Source: Kluyvera intermedia (GTDB taxonomy: Bacteria; Pseudomonadota; Gammaproteobacteria; Enterobacterales; Enterobacteriaceae). Taken from it: a stretch of 64,000 nt of DNA. The notes below the pieces were generated by a model. It did not search any database. It was not told where the DNA came from and saw only the letters and a program-made list of their open reading frames with translations. The stretch is taken from NCBI RefSeq assembly GCF_021440345.1, contig NZ_JAKCNS010000039.1:62001-126000 (forward strand). The letters are read 5' to 3'. The position numbers and the translations under genes were made by a program. Positions 9,861-19,602 of this stretch are shown here, in pieces (the first letter of the stretch is position 1; the number at the start of each line of letters is the position of its first letter).

Positions 9861-10241
9861 ATGATTCGCACTATGCTGCAGGGCAAACTCCACCGCGTTA
9901 AGGTCACGCAGTCCGACCTGCACTATGAAGGTTCCTGCGCGATTGATCAGGACTTCCTTGACGCTGCAGGGATCCTGGAAAACGAAGCCATTGATATCTG
10001 GAATGTGAACAACGGCAAGCGTTTCTCAACCTACGCCATTGCCGCCGAACGGGGTTCTAAAATCATCTCCGTTAACGGTGCGGCTGCGCATAACGCCGAT
10101 GTTGGCGATATCGTCATCATCGCCAGCTTCGTCACTATGTCTGACGAAGAAGCCCGCACCTGGCGCCCGAACGTGGCCTATTTTGAAGGCGACAATGAAA
10201 TGAAACGAACGGCGAAAGCTATTCCGGTACAGGTTGCCTGA
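9861..10241 (+). CDS. panD: Aspartate 1-decarboxylase proenzyme
   Basis: Makes beta-alanine from aspartate for pantothenate synthesis. It is a pyruvoyl enzyme formed by self-cleavage of the chain between Gly24 and Ser25. The cleavage context YEGSCAID is visible at residues 22-29, and the length (126 residues) is normal. The ATG at 9861 follows AAAGGTAGACGCT. In E. coli the maturation factor PanZ is encoded elsewhere and is not expected here. panD stands apart from panBC behind a 254-base spacer, so separate transcription is likely. An 11-residue acidic/basic tail closes the protein as in other enterobacteria. Confidence 0.97.
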   Translation: MIRTMLQGKLHRVKVTQSDLHYEGSCAIDQDFLDAAGILENEAIDIWNVNNGKRFSTYAIAAERGSKIISVNGAAAHNADVGDIVIIASFVTMSDEEARTWRPNVAYFEGDNEMKRTAKAIPVQVA

Positions 10242-10276
10242 TATTCACTGGCGCCCGGCATGCGCTGAGCGCCAGC

Positions 10277-11512
10277 TTATCCCTGCGGCTGGTTACTGAC
10301 TAACCGCGCCATCGTCTCCAGCGAATCCGTCCGCAGAATATACAGTCGTTTGAGCAGCATCGGATTATCCCCCGGCTTCACTTTCCCTTTCACCGTCGTC
10401 ACCGCCAGATGAAAACCAGCATCACCCGCCGCCTTCACCGCCGTAGCGTTATAACCGCCAAACGGGTAGGAAAGGTACAGCACGTGCGGATTGAACTGCG
10501 CCAGGGCCCGCCGCGAGTGCTCAAAATCAAACAGAATGTTGTGGTAGCTGCGGCTAAGCAAAATCGGCCGGCGATAGCCATCCACCCGATGCAAGAAATG
10601 GGTATGCGACTGGAAATCGAATACATCTTTAATCTCTTCCAGTTCAGATACACTCATAAACTGCAGCGATTTCGGTGCCCACTTTTGCGGGTGGCGCTTG
10701 ATGCGCGACGAAATAATAAACGCGGTCGCTTTCATGCCGTACTGATGCAGCACCGGCCAGGCGTAGCGACTGACTGATTTCAGACCATCATCGAAGGTAA
10801 TAACCACCGCTCGCGCAGGTAAATTAGCGCGATTATGTATGTAGTCTTCGAGCTGATACATCGTCAGCGTGGTGTAGCCCATATCACGCAGCCAGGTCAT
10901 TTGGTTGCTGAAGGCACGTACGGAGGTGGTGGTTGAGGTGTGGCGAAAACGGGTGTTTTCTTCATCTCGCAGAATATGGTGATAGGTCAGCACCGGAATA
11001 CCGTTATCAGGCTGCGCATCCAGCGCGCTGATATAGGCCAGGCGATCGCCAATACGAATTTGATACCAGGTCTGGTTAAGGTGATCTTTAAGCCGGTTGA
11101 TAACCGGATAGCGCAGGTTCTCGGCCAACGTACCGAACGGTGCACTGCTAATGTCCGGAGCGCTATAGACCGGGGTATCTTTCCACGTCATCAGGTTCTG
11201 GTTGCTGAGCGGCTTATTTAAATCGCCAAGCCCATCCTCAACCCGCTGACGCCCCTGCACCGGCTCAAGATGGCCTTTGTCGATGAAGCCTTTGCCAAAG
11301 CCAAAATTGAAGGTGTAGTAATCCTCAACATCCGGCTCAATGGCGATGATTTGCCCGGCCCGTAGATTACCGACCGTCATCGTTTTATTACCAATGCGCG
11401 CCCAGACCGTCGCATCTTCGGTGGTTTGCATATAACGCATAGGTAAAGCAGCAGCAGCGCCACCGGAGAGAAACACAAGCAGTAATACAACAGCGCGTAT
11501 AGCCATCAACAA
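10277..11512 (-). CDS. yadE: Exported polysaccharide deacetylase family protein (YadE-like)
   Basis: Predicted NodB-type deacetylase of 411 residues acting outside the cytoplasm. A hydrophobic signal-like segment (about residues 4-22) is followed by an SH3-like region, then a C-terminal deacetylase domain. That domain shows TFDDG (catalytic Asp pair), SHTHFLHR (metal-binding His motif) and LSYPFGGYN. These match the NodB motifs that coordinate zinc and remove N- or O-acetyl groups from glycans. The substrate is unknown here and, as far as I know, for E. coli YadE. It is convergent with panD and is followed, in transcription order after yadI, by no other gene on its strand. I see no sign of damage. 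Confidence 0.9.
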   Translation of the reverse strand: MLMAIRAVVLLLVFLSGGAAAALPMRYMQTTEDATVWARIGNKTMTVGNLRAGQIIAIEPDVEDYYTFNFGFGKGFIDKGHLEPVQGRQRVEDGLGDLNKPLSNQNLMTWKDTPVYSAPDISSAPFGTLAENLRYPVINRLKDHLNQTWYQIRIGDRLAYISALDAQPDNGIPVLTYHHILRDEENTRFRHTSTTTSVRAFSNQMTWLRDMGYTTLTMYQLEDYIHNRANLPARAVVITFDDGLKSVSRYAWPVLHQYGMKATAFIISSRIKRHPQKWAPKSLQFMSVSELEEIKDVFDFQSHTHFLHRVDGYRRPILLSRSYHNILFDFEHSRRALAQFNPHVLYLSYPFGGYNATAVKAAGDAGFHLAVTTVKGKVKPGDNPMLLKRLYILRTDSLETMARLVSNQPQG

Positions 11513-11569
11513 TAACCAAAGCGGGAACCGACCTGGCTATTGTAACAAAAGCCGCATCAATACCAACGT

Positions 11570-12010
11570 TTAATTCTCATACAAATCATGGAGTAGAACG
11601 AATGGAGGATTTTTCTGCTGCTGGTGCCACAGGCTAGTCACCCCGGGCGTTCCCAGCTCAACGATACGCTGACGAAAATCGCTACTGCTCATTGACTCGC
11701 GCACAGGAACCATTTGCTCAAGCAATGAATAATGGATACCGGCGATCACTTCACAGCCGCTGTGTTTATGGCTCATCAGCGATGCCACACGATACGGCGC
11801 GGCGCCTGCGCTGTCGGTAAGAAAGATAACGCCATCGCCAGAATCGGTCTGGTGTAGCGCTTCACACATCATGCGACTGAGCATATTGGCACTCAGCCCA
11901 CGCCAATAATTTACCGCCCGACATTGCGGTAGCGGACCATATTTTTTTTCCAGACGATCCAGCAGTTCCTGTGCGCGATCGTCATGGCAGGAAATTACCC
12001 AACCCAACAT
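11570..12010 (-). CDS. yadI: Orphan PTS EIIA component of the mannose family (YadI-like)
   Basis: 146 residues resembling the EIIA domain of mannose-type phosphotransferase systems. The likely phosphorylated histidine is in ISCHDDRAQE near residue 9, matching the position of the EIIA(Man) active-site His. No EIIB, EIIC or EIID partner lies nearby, so it is an orphan as in E. coli, where its role is unknown. It could serve another permease or act as a regulatory phosphoacceptor. The yadE gene follows on the same strand after 57 bases; yadH precedes after 111 bases. Confidence 0.88.
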   Translation of the reverse strand: MLGWVISCHDDRAQELLDRLEKKYGPLPQCRAVNYWRGLSANMLSRMMCEALHQTDSGDGVIFLTDSAGAAPYRVASLMSHKHSGCEVIAGIHYSLLEQMVPVRESMSSSDFRQRIVELGTPGVTSLWHQQQKNPPFVLLHDLYEN

Positions 12011-12121
12011 AGCTTGCCTCCTTAGCAGGCAAGCAGTTTAGCGGAGCAATCAATAAATTGGGGTGATGACTGTCAAAAAACGCATCCCGGCAGGAGTTAA
12101 CTGCCGGGAATAACAGCGTAA

Positions 12122-12892
12122 TTAGCTACGCAGACCACGTCCGCGCTGGATGAGATACCAGCAAAGCAGGTAGAAGGCAGCAATAAACACCACCAGCACG
12201 CCAAAGGTCGTTACCAGCGGCACATCGTTAATACCGAGGAAACCGTAGCGGAAACCGCTAATCATGTAGACAATCGGGTTCAGGTGCGACAGCGCCTGCC
12301 AGAACGGTGGCAGCAGCGTCAGCGAATAGAACACCCCGCCAAGGTAAGTCAGCGGCGTCAGCACGAAGGTCGGGATCAGGCTAATGTCGTCAAAGGTTTT
12401 GGCAAATACCGCGTTCAACAACCCAGCCAGCGAGAACAGCACTGCGGTCAGCACCAGCGTGAGCGCTACAAACACCCATGAGTGCACCTGGAATGGGACG
12501 AAGAACAGCGAAATCGCCGTTACCAGAACGCCCACGCACAGACCGCGCGCCACACCGCCGCCAACAAAGCCAGCGATGATGACGTGCGTCGGCACCGGCG
12601 CAACCAGCAGTTCTTCGATGTTGCGCTGGAACTTGGCGCTGAAGAACGACGAGGCGACGTTAGCATAGGCGTTGGTGATAACCGCCATCATGATTAAGCC
12701 CGGCACGATAAACTGCATGTAGCTAAAACCATGCATTTCACCAATCCGCGAGCCAATCAGGTTACCGAAGATAATAAAGTACAGCGTCATGGTGATGACG
12801 GGTGGCACCAGCGTCTGTACCCAGATACGCATAAAGCGGTGGATCTCTTTCGCCCAGATGCTTTTCAGCGCGACCCAATAAAGCTGCATCAT
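12122..12892 (-). CDS. yadH: ABC-2 type transporter permease YadH
   Basis: 256-residue inner-membrane permease with about six predicted hydrophobic segments and the ABC-2 type signature region (LTPLTYLGGVFYSLTLLPPFWQ). Its start overlaps the stop of yadG by four bases (ATGA), so the two proteins are translationally coupled and form an exporter. E. coli YadGH has no firmly assigned substrate; the family exports polysaccharides, lipids or drugs. Length and frame are normal. Confidence 0.94.
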   Translation of the reverse strand: MMQLYWVALKSIWAKEIHRFMRIWVQTLVPPVITMTLYFIIFGNLIGSRIGEMHGFSYMQFIVPGLIMMAVITNAYANVASSFFSAKFQRNIEELLVAPVPTHVIIAGFVGGGVARGLCVGVLVTAISLFFVPFQVHSWVFVALTLVLTAVLFSLAGLLNAVFAKTFDDISLIPTFVLTPLTYLGGVFYSLTLLPPFWQALSHLNPIVYMISGFRYGFLGINDVPLVTTFGVLVVFIAAFYLLCWYLIQRGRGLRS

Positions 12893-13815
12893 GCGTCATC
12901 TCCTTGTTTTTCATGAACCAACGAAACAAACAGCTCTTCCAGACGGTTCGCTTTGTTACGCATACTCAGCACCTGAACGCCCTGCGCACTGAGCTGGGCG
13001 AAGACGCTGTTAATTCCCTGCTCGCGCAGCACTTCAACTTCCAGCGTCGAGGTATCGACCAGACTGTACTGGTAGCCTTCCAGCTTCGGCAGCGGGCTTT
13101 TTGGCGCCAGGTCGAGGATAAAGGTCTCTGACTTCAGTTTGGAAAGCAGATTTTTCATCGAGGTGTTTTCCACCAACTCACCGCGCTGGATAATGCCGAT
13201 ATTGCGGCACAGCATTTCTGCCTCTTCCAGATAGTGCGTGGTGAGAATAATGGTGGTGCCTTTATCGTTGAGATCCTTGAGGAACCCCCACATTGAGCGA
13301 CGCAGTTCGATATCTACGCCCGCCGTGGGTTCATCAAGAATCAGCAGTTTTGGCTCGTGCATCAGCGCACGGGCAATCATCAGACGGCGCTTCATCCCAC
13401 CGGAAAGCATCCGTGCACGTTCGTTGCGTTTTTCCCACAAATCGAGCTGCTTGAGGTATTTTTCGCTGCGAATCATCGCTTCTTTATATTCTACGCCGTA
13501 GTAGCCCGCCTGGTTCACCACGATTTGCTGCACGGTTTCAAATGGGTTGAAGTTAAATTCTTGCGGCACCAGCCCCAGTTGGCGTTTCGCATTGACCACG
13601 TCCTTTTGCAGGTCGTAGCCAAAGACGCTAACGCGCCCGGACGTCTTATTCACCAGCGAACTGATAATGCCGATGGTGGTCGATTTCCCCGCGCCATTCG
13701 GCCCCAGAAGCGCGTAAAAATCGCCGGCTTCAACTTTTAAATCTATCCCACGCAACGCCTGAACGCCGCCGGGATAGGTCTTTGTCAGTTGCTCTAATTC
13801 CAGTGCAATGGTCAT
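12889..13815 (-). CDS. yadG: ABC transporter ATP-binding protein YadG
   Basis: 308-residue ATPase partner of YadH. Walker A GPNGAGKST, the signature LSGGMKRR, Walker B LLILDEPTAGVD and the H-loop region ILTTHYLEEAEML are all present. A C-terminal extension of about 80 residues follows the nucleotide-binding domain, as in other ABC-2 exporters. It overlaps yadH by four bases and is divergent from can across a 101-base spacer that must hold both promoters. Confidence 0.95.
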   Translation of the reverse strand: MTIALELEQLTKTYPGGVQALRGIDLKVEAGDFYALLGPNGAGKSTTIGIISSLVNKTSGRVSVFGYDLQKDVVNAKRQLGLVPQEFNFNPFETVQQIVVNQAGYYGVEYKEAMIRSEKYLKQLDLWEKRNERARMLSGGMKRRLMIARALMHEPKLLILDEPTAGVDIELRRSMWGFLKDLNDKGTTIILTTHYLEEAEMLCRNIGIIQRGELVENTSMKNLLSKLKSETFILDLAPKSPLPKLEGYQYSLVDTSTLEVEVLREQGINSVFAQLSAQGVQVLSMRNKANRLEELFVSLVHEKQGDDA

Positions 13816-13916
13816 AGATTTTCGCTTACCTTACATTCTGATACTTGATATTTGGTTTTAATAAATCAGGAGTTGCCCTATATTAGCCCAACGCAATTTA
13901 CTTGGTTACAGCCTCC

Positions 13917-14579
13917 ATGAACGACATAGATACACTCATCAGCAATAACGCACTATGGTCAAAAATGCTGGTAGAAGAGGATCCCGGTTTTTTTGAGAAA
14001 CTGTCGCAAGCGCAAAAACCGCGCTTTTTATGGATTGGGTGTTCTGACAGCCGCGTTCCTGCCGAACGTTTGACCGGACTCGAACCTGGCGAACTGTTTG
14101 TTCACCGTAATGTGGCCAACCTGGTGATTCATACCGATCTCAACTGCCTTTCCGTGGTGCAGTATGCCGTTGATGTGCTGGAAGTTGAACACATTATTAT
14201 CTGTGGTCACTACGGCTGCGGCGGCGTTCAGGCGGCGATAGAAAATCCAGAATTAGGGCTTATCGACAACTGGCTGCTGCACATCCGCGATATCTGGTTC
14301 AAACATAGCTCATTGCTTGGCGAGATGCCGCCGGAACGTCGCCTCGATACGCTGTGCGAACTGAACGTGATGGAACAGGTGTATAACCTCGGCCATTCCA
14401 CGATTATGCAATCAGCATGGAAGCGTGGTCAGAAGGTGATGATTCACGGTTGGGCTTACGGCATTCACGATGGCCTGCTGCGCGATCTTGATGTTACCGC
14501 CACTAGCCGCGAAACCCTGGAACAGCGTTACCGCCATGGGATTTCCAACCTCAAGTTAAAGCACATCAATCACAAATAG
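13917..14579 (+). CDS. can: Beta-class carbonic anhydrase
   Basis: Zinc enzyme that interconverts CO2 and bicarbonate, needed for growth in air when CO2 is low. The 220 residues match E. coli Can. The zinc ligands are visible in IGCSDSRVP (Cys and Asp/Arg dyad) and CGHYGCGG (His and Cys). The start is ATG 13917 ([17 protein letters not shown]); an in-frame upstream start at 13902 would add five unmatched residues. It is divergent from yadG and convergent with hpt, with a REP element between. Confidence 0.97.
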   Translation: MNDIDTLISNNALWSKMLVEEDPGFFEKLSQAQKPRFLWIGCSDSRVPAERLTGLEPGELFVHRNVANLVIHTDLNCLSVVQYAVDVLEVEHIIICGHYGCGGVQAAIENPELGLIDNWLLHIRDIWFKHSSLLGEMPPERRLDTLCELNVMEQVYNLGHSTIMQSAWKRGQKVMIHGWAYGIHDGLLRDLDVTATSRETLEQRYRHGISNLKLKHINHK

Positions 14580-14586
14580 ACCGCTT

Positions 14587-14623
14587 ATGCCGGGTGGTGG
14601 CGATAACGCCTTACCCGGCCTAC
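14587..14623. repeat. REP (palindromic unit) element
   Basis: GCCGGGT (14589-14595) pairs with ACCCGGC (14613-14619) around a GATAACGCCTT-type centre, and is followed by CTAC. This is the form of enterobacterial REP/PU sequences, lying as usual in a convergent 3' intergenic space (can/hpt). Confidence 0.75.
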
Positions 14624-14650
14624 GAATCTGCATCCCTAGGCCCGATAAGC

Positions 14651-14670
14651 GAAGCGCCCTCAGGCGCTTC
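14651..14670. terminator. Hairpin between can and hpt
   Basis: Perfect 8-bp stem GAAGCGCC with GGCGCTTC and loop CTCA. No T-run on either side, so termination activity is uncertain; it may end or protect the 3' ends of both convergent transcripts. Confidence 0.5.
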
Positions 14671-14678
14671 ATGCAAAA

Positions 14679-15215
14679 TTACTCGTCCAGCATCACTACT
14701 TTGCCCACGTAAGGCAGATGGCGATAACGCTGCGCGTAGTCGATACCGTAACCGACCACAAACTCGTCAGGGATGGAGAAGCCGATAAACTCAACCGGCA
14801 CTTCTACTTCACGGCGGGACGGTTTATCCAGCAACGTACAGATAGCCAGAGACTTCGGTTCACGCAGCCCCAGAATTTCACGCACTTTCGACAGGGTATT
14901 ACCTGAGTCGATAATGTCTTCCACGATCAGCACGTCTTTGCCACGAATATCTTCGTCGAGATCTTTGAGGATTTTCACGTCGCGGGTAGTGGACATACCG
15001 CTGCCATAGCTGGATGCCGTCATAAAATCGACTTCGTGCGGAACCTGTACTTCGCGGCACAGATCAGCCATGAACATGAACGAGCCGCGCAGCAAACCCA
15101 CTAACACCATTTCGCTGCCGCTATCCTGATAGCGCTCGTTAATCAGACGACCCAATTCGGCGATACGCGCTTTGATCTCCGCTTCCGGGATCATCACTTC
15201 AACAGTATGTTTCAT
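14679..15215 (-). CDS. hpt: Hypoxanthine phosphoribosyltransferase
   Basis: Purine salvage enzyme that converts hypoxanthine (and less well guanine) with PRPP to IMP or GMP. The 178 residues carry the PRPP loop [14 protein letters not shown] and the flexible-loop region [13 protein letters not shown]. The protein matches E. coli Hpt along its length. It is divergent from gcd, with a 204-base spacer containing a perfect CRP site that lies about 130 bases before the hpt start. In E. coli the pair is reported to be oppositely affected by cAMP-CRP, as I recall. Confidence 0.97.
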   Translation of the reverse strand: MKHTVEVMIPEAEIKARIAELGRLINERYQDSGSEMVLVGLLRGSFMFMADLCREVQVPHEVDFMTASSYGSGMSTTRDVKILKDLDEDIRGKDVLIVEDIIDSGNTLSKVREILGLREPKSLAICTLLDKPSRREVEVPVEFIGFSIPDEFVVGYGIDYAQRYRHLPYVGKVVMLDE

Positions 15216-15344
15216 TTAACTAACCACATGATTTTAAATGTAAATCACTCAACCCGTTAACCCAGAGCCAGCAGATTGATCAGCAAGCGGGAAAGTATAC
15301 CAGCAAAACGGATCGGGCGGCTAATTGGATAATAAAGCTCATTT

Positions 15345-15378
15345 TGTGATTTCGATCACACTTGTTAAATCCTATAAT
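15345..15378 (+). promoter_or_regulatory. CRP site and -10 element of the gcd promoter
   Basis: TGTGA-TTTCGA-TCACA (15345-15360) is a perfect CRP consensus palindrome. The hexamer TATAAT (15373-15378) is a perfect -10. The 17-base spacing places the -35 region (15350-15355, poor match) inside the CRP site. Bound CRP should therefore block RNA polymerase at gcd, while it could act upstream of the divergent hpt. The motif is seen directly; the regulatory direction is inferred and fits what I recall from E. coli. Confidence 0.8.
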
Positions 15379-15419
15379 GAAATGAAAGCAATAATTAACA
15401 AACGAATGGACACCTTTCT

Positions 15420-17810
15420 ATGGCAGAAACAAAATCTCAACAATCACGGTTACTCGTGAGGCTAACGGCCCTCTTTGCCGCATTCTGCGGGCTGTATCTG
15501 TTAATCGGCGGCATCTGGCTGGTCGCCATCGGCGGCTCCTGGTACTACCCGATTGCCGGTCTGGTAATGCTGGGTATTACCGTAATGCTGTGGCGCGCGA
15601 AGCGTTCAGCGCTGTGGCTTTACGCGGTACTGCTGGTCGCCACCATGGTCTGGGGCGTCTGGGAAGTCGGCTTTGACTTCTGGGCGCTGACGCCGCGCAG
15701 CGATGTGCTGGTTATCTTCGGCGTGTGGCTAATTTTGCCGTTCGTCTGGCATCGTCTGGTGGTGCCTTCCAGCGGTGCGGTAGCCGCCCTGCTGGTTGCT
15801 CTGCTGATTAGCGCCGGGATCCTCACCTGGGCCGGTTTCAACGACCCACAGGAGGTGAATGGTACGCTGAGCGCTGATGCCACACCTGCCGAGCCTATCT
15901 CGCAGGTTGCCGATCAGGATTGGCCGGCTTACGGACGTAATCAGGAAGGCCAGCGTTTCTCCCCGCTTAAGCAAATCAACGCGGATAACGTACACAACCT
16001 GAAGGAAGCGTGGGTGTTCCACACCGGCGACCTGAAGCAGCCTAACGATCCGGGTGAAATCACCAACGAAGTGACGCCGATTAAAATCGGCAATATGCTG
16101 TATCTGTGTACCGCTCACCAGCGCGTATTCGCACTGGACGCAGCAACAGGTAAAGAAAAATGGCACTTCGACCCACAGCTGGGCACCGACCCAAGCTTCC
16201 AGCACGTGACCTGTCGCGGCGTTTCATACCATGAAGCCACTGCCGATAACGCTTCACCGGATGTGGTGGCCGACTGTCCGCGTCGCATCATCCTGCCGGT
16301 GAACGACGGTCGTATCTTTGCGCTCAACGCCGATACCGGTAAGCTGTGCGAGTCCTTTGCTAACAAAGGCATCCTCAATCTGCAAACCAATATGCCGGTC
16401 ACAACGCCGGGAATGTACGAACCGACTTCACCGCCTATCGTCACCGATAAAGTGATTGTGATTGCCGGTGCTGTCACCGATAACTTCTCAACCCGCGAGC
16501 CTTCAGGCGTGATTCGTGGTTTTGACATCAACAGCGGCAAGCTGCTGTGGGCCTTCGATCCAGGTGCCAAAGACCCGAACGCCATCCCGGATGACGAACA
16601 CCATTACACGCTCAACTCGCCAAATTCGTGGGCGCCAGCCGCCTATGATGCGAAGCTGGACCTGGTTTACCTGCCGATGGGCGTGACCACGCCGGATATC
16701 TGGGGCGGTAATCGCACACCTGAGCAGGAGCGCTATGCGAGCTCAATTGTGGCGCTGAATGCGACCACCGGTAAGCTGGCCTGGAGCTATCAAACCGTAC
16801 ACCACGACCTGTGGGATATGGATATGCCGTCTCAGCCAACGCTTGCGGATATTACGGTTAACGGCAAAAAAGTCCCGGTTGTCTATGCCCCAGCAAAAAC
16901 CGGCAACATCTTCGTGCTGGACCGTCGTAACGGCGAGCTGGTTGTCCCGGCGCCGGAAAAACCGGTTCCACAGGGTGCTGCTAAAGGCGACTACGTTACC
17001 AAAACACAGCCATTCTCTGACCTGAGCTTCCGTCCGAAGAAAGATCTGACCGGCGCAGATATGTGGGGCGCCACCATGTTTGACCAGTTGGTGTGCCGCG
17101 TGATGTTCCACCAGATGCGCTATGAAGGCATCTTCACCCCACCGTCTGAGCAAGGCACGCTGGTATTCCCGGGTAACCTGGGGATGTTTGAATGGGGCGG
17201 TATCTCCGTCGATCCAAACCGTCAGGTGGCTATTGCCAACCCGATGGCGCTGCCGTTCGTATCGAAGCTGATCCCTCGTGGCCCGGGCAACCCAATGGAG
17301 CCGCCGAAAGATGCGAAATCCAGCGGCACCGAGTCCGGTATTCAGCCGCAGTATGGCGTACCGTTTGGCGTGACGCTGAACGCCTTCCTGTCACCGTTTG
17401 GTCTGCCGTGCAAACAGCCGGCCTGGGGTTACATTTCGGCGCTGGATCTGAAAACCAACGAAGTGGTATGGAAAAAACGTCTGGGTACACCGCAGGATAG
17501 CCTGCCGTTCCCAATGCCAATTCCGCTGCCGTTCAATATGGGGATGCCGATGCTGGGAGGCCCAATTTCGACGGCCGGTAACGTGCTGTTTATCGCCGCT
17601 ACCGCGGATAACTATCTGCGCGCTTATAACATGAGCAACGGTGAGAAACTGTGGCAAGGACGTCTGCCAGCAGGCGGCCAGGCAACACCAATGACCTATG
17701 AAGTGAATGGCAAGCAGTATGTTGTCATCTCCGCCGGTGGCCACGGTTCGTTTGGCACCAAAATGGGCGACTACATCGTTGCCTACGCCCTCCCGGATGA
17801 TGCGAAGTAA
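15420..17810 (+). CDS. gcd: Membrane-bound quinoprotein glucose dehydrogenase (PQQ-dependent)
   Basis: Oxidises periplasmic glucose to gluconolactone and passes electrons to ubiquinone. The 796 residues contain five hydrophobic membrane segments in the first 140 residues, then a PQQ-binding propeller domain in the periplasm (DWPAYGRNQEGQRFSPLKQI, HTGDLKQP, VTPIKIGN, PMGVTTPDIWGG, HHDLWDMDMPSQP, STAGNVLFIAATADNYLRA). Activity needs PQQ. E. coli lacks PQQ synthesis genes, whereas Klebsiella-type relatives often have pqq genes elsewhere; none are in this window. The promoter carries a perfect CRP site. cueO is convergent downstream. Confidence 0.97.
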   Translation: MAETKSQQSRLLVRLTALFAAFCGLYLLIGGIWLVAIGGSWYYPIAGLVMLGITVMLWRAKRSALWLYAVLLVATMVWGVWEVGFDFWALTPRSDVLVIFGVWLILPFVWHRLVVPSSGAVAALLVALLISAGILTWAGFNDPQEVNGTLSADATPAEPISQVADQDWPAYGRNQEGQRFSPLKQINADNVHNLKEAWVFHTGDLKQPNDPGEITNEVTPIKIGNMLYLCTAHQRVFALDAATGKEKWHFDPQLGTDPSFQHVTCRGVSYHEATADNASPDVVADCPRRIILPVNDGRIFALNADTGKLCESFANKGILNLQTNMPVTTPGMYEPTSPPIVTDKVIVIAGAVTDNFSTREPSGVIRGFDINSGKLLWAFDPGAKDPNAIPDDEHHYTLNSPNSWAPAAYDAKLDLVYLPMGVTTPDIWGGNRTPEQERYASSIVALNATTGKLAWSYQTVHHDLWDMDMPSQPTLADITVNGKKVPVVYAPAKTGNIFVLDRRNGELVVPAPEKPVPQGAAKGDYVTKTQPFSDLSFRPKKDLTGADMWGATMFDQLVCRVMFHQMRYEGIFTPPSEQGTLVFPGNLGMFEWGGISVDPNRQVAIANPMALPFVSKLIPRGPGNPMEPPKDAKSSGTESGIQPQYGVPFGVTLNAFLSPFGLPCKQPAWGYISALDLKTNEVVWKKRLGTPQDSLPFPMPIPLPFNMGMPMLGGPISTAGNVLFIAATADNYLRAYNMSNGEKLWQGRLPAGGQATPMTYEVNGKQYVVISAGGHGSFGTKMGDYIVAYALPDDAK

Positions 17811-17817
17811 GCGCAAG

Positions 17818-17853
17818 AAAAACCCCGAGGCGATATAAACACACTCGGGGTTT
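17818..17853. terminator. Bidirectional terminator between gcd and cueO
   Basis: AAACCCCGAG (17820-17829) pairs with CTCGGGGTTT (17844-17853), with A-rich and T-rich flanks on the two sides, so it can serve both convergent genes. Confidence 0.75.
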
Positions 17854-17861
17854 GACGACAG

Positions 17862-17894
17862 GCCGGATGACGTTCACGCGCATCCGGCTTTTTT
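17862..17894 (+). terminator. REP-like hairpin with T-run after gcd
   Basis: GCCGGATG (17862-17869) pairs with CATCCGGC (17881-17888), followed by six T (17889-17894). The T-run overlaps the cueO stop codon. This looks like a REP-type palindrome serving as a second terminator for gcd. Confidence 0.7.
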
Positions 17895-19458
17895 ATACGG
17901 TAAATCCGAGCATCATGCCGGTATCTTCATGTTCCAGCAGATGACAGTGCGCCATATACATGTTCTCTTTCGACGCCTCGTGGTCGAATTTCACCAGCAC
18001 TTCGCTCACCCCGTCTTCCACGCGTACCGTATCTTTCCAGCCCGTACGATGTGCCGCCGGGGACTGGCCGTTTTCACGTAAAATACGGAACTGGGTGCCA
18101 TGGATATGGAATGGATGCAGCATCATGTCGCCTTCACCGGAAATCACCCAGCGCTCGTACTGCCCTTTCGTCGCGGCAAACATCGGCTCATTCATATCAA
18201 ATGCTTTTCCGTTAATACGGTTAGCATTATGGAAATCAAAGCCGCCGTCGCCATGGTGCATATTGCCCATTCCACCATGATCCATTTTCATGCTGCCATG
18301 TCCCATCATATTGCCGTGGTCCATGCCGCCCATCGCCTGATTGCCGTACTTCTTCATCAGCGCCTGCATCCCCATCATGTCGAGCATCGGGTCCATCGAC
18401 AGCTGAAGCTTACGCTGAATCAGTCCGTCCAGCGAAGGAAGCGCGGGCATAGAGGCCAGCGAATCCGGCAGCGTACCCGAACCGGGAATCCCCACCGGCT
18501 GCACGCGCAGGATCGGTACCGCCTTGTCAAATGGCGCAACGGCCATCCCCATCTGCGTCACCGGCAGCGTAACCAGATCAAACGGTTTGCCATCACGGAC
18601 ATCCACCAGCACTTCAAAACGCTCGCCCATCAGCATCGACAGTTCACTGACCTGCACCGGCTCGGCCAGTAGACCACCGTCGCTGGCAATCACGTACAGC
18701 GCGCGCTTATCGCTGGCGGCAATCGTCAGCGAGCGGGCGTTGCAACCGTTCAACAGACGCAATCGCACCCAACCGCGCGGTGGCGCGTGCTGCGGATACT
18801 GGACGCCGTTAGCCAGCAGGGTATCGCCAAACCAGCCGACCGCTGCGCTCATGATATCGAGCTGGTAGTCAATTTCGCCCGCTGCGGTGAATTTCTTATC
18901 CTGCATAATCACCGGAATATCATCGATACCCCACTGTTTTGGCAGCATCAGCTTGCGGGTGTCTTCATCGTCAATCAATACCAGCCCTGCCAGTCCCATC
19001 GCGACCTGATGCCCGGTTTTTCCGTGCTGATGCGGGTGGAACCAACAGGTTGCCGCGCGCTGCGTTGGCGTGAAGCTGACCGTACGACTGGCTCCGGGCT
19101 GAATGACGCCCTGCGGCCCACCGTCAACATCGCCAGAGACTTCCAGCCCATGCCAGTGCACGGTGGTTTCTTCGGCCAGGCTGTTGCTAATTTTTACCGT
19201 CGCCGGCTTCCATTGCTCCAGCTGTATAGCCGGGCCTAGAAGGTTTCCGTTATATCCCCAGGTGGTTGCCGTTTTCCCGCCAAACGTCGTCTTTCCGGCC
19301 TGCACGTTAATGAGTATCTGGTTGTTCGCATCAGCGGTCAGTAAAGGTGGAATGGGAAGCGTGGTGCGTTCGGCAGCGAATACCGCTCGGCTCCACAGAG
19401 GCAAGGCGCTAACGGCGCCGATAGCGGCACCCAGTTTGATAAAATCACGACGATGCAT
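17893..19458 (-). CDS. cueO: Multicopper oxidase CueO
   Basis: Periplasmic cuprous oxidase that detoxifies copper. The Tat signal is clear ([10 protein letters not shown], then a hydrophobic stretch to about residue 28), so it is exported folded. Copper-ligand motifs are complete: HWHG, HPHQHG, HPFHIHG and [14 protein letters not shown] Met/His-rich segment (about residues 365-405, with [19 protein letters not shown]) covers the type 1 copper site as in E. coli, where it binds extra Cu(I). Length is 521 residues, a few more than in E. coli, the difference lying in or near this segment. The promoter has CueR features. No defect is seen. Confidence 0.97.
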   Translation of the reverse strand: MHRRDFIKLGAAIGAVSALPLWSRAVFAAERTTLPIPPLLTADANNQILINVQAGKTTFGGKTATTWGYNGNLLGPAIQLEQWKPATVKISNSLAEETTVHWHGLEVSGDVDGGPQGVIQPGASRTVSFTPTQRAATCWFHPHQHGKTGHQVAMGLAGLVLIDDEDTRKLMLPKQWGIDDIPVIMQDKKFTAAGEIDYQLDIMSAAVGWFGDTLLANGVQYPQHAPPRGWVRLRLLNGCNARSLTIAASDKRALYVIASDGGLLAEPVQVSELSMLMGERFEVLVDVRDGKPFDLVTLPVTQMGMAVAPFDKAVPILRVQPVGIPGSGTLPDSLASMPALPSLDGLIQRKLQLSMDPMLDMMGMQALMKKYGNQAMGGMDHGNMMGHGSMKMDHGGMGNMHHGDGGFDFHNANRINGKAFDMNEPMFAATKGQYERWVISGEGDMMLHPFHIHGTQFRILRENGQSPAAHRTGWKDTVRVEDGVSEVLVKFDHEASKENMYMAHCHLLEHEDTGMMLGFTV

Positions 19459-19492
19459 CGTTACATCCTTTTCGGCTTCTGGTGATTAATTG

Positions 19493-19523
19493 AGCTTAAA
19501 CCCTACCCCTGCAGGAAGGTCAA
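19493..19523 (-). promoter_or_regulatory. CueR-type promoter of cueO
   Basis: On the minus strand, TTGACC (19518-19523) and TAAGCT (19493-19498) are separated by 19 bases. The spacer holds an interrupted dyad (CCTTCC...GGTAGG type). A stretched 19-base spacer is the hallmark of MerR-family activation, and the place matches the E. coli cueO promoter known to be activated by CueR with Cu(I). The transcript would start about 30 bases before the cueO ATG. Confidence 0.8.
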
Positions 19524-19602
19524 GCATAAAGCGGCGAATAATGCTCCCCGTCCCGTTGGGAAGTATGTTAACGTTGAATATCGACGATGTAAGGTATAAG
19601 AA

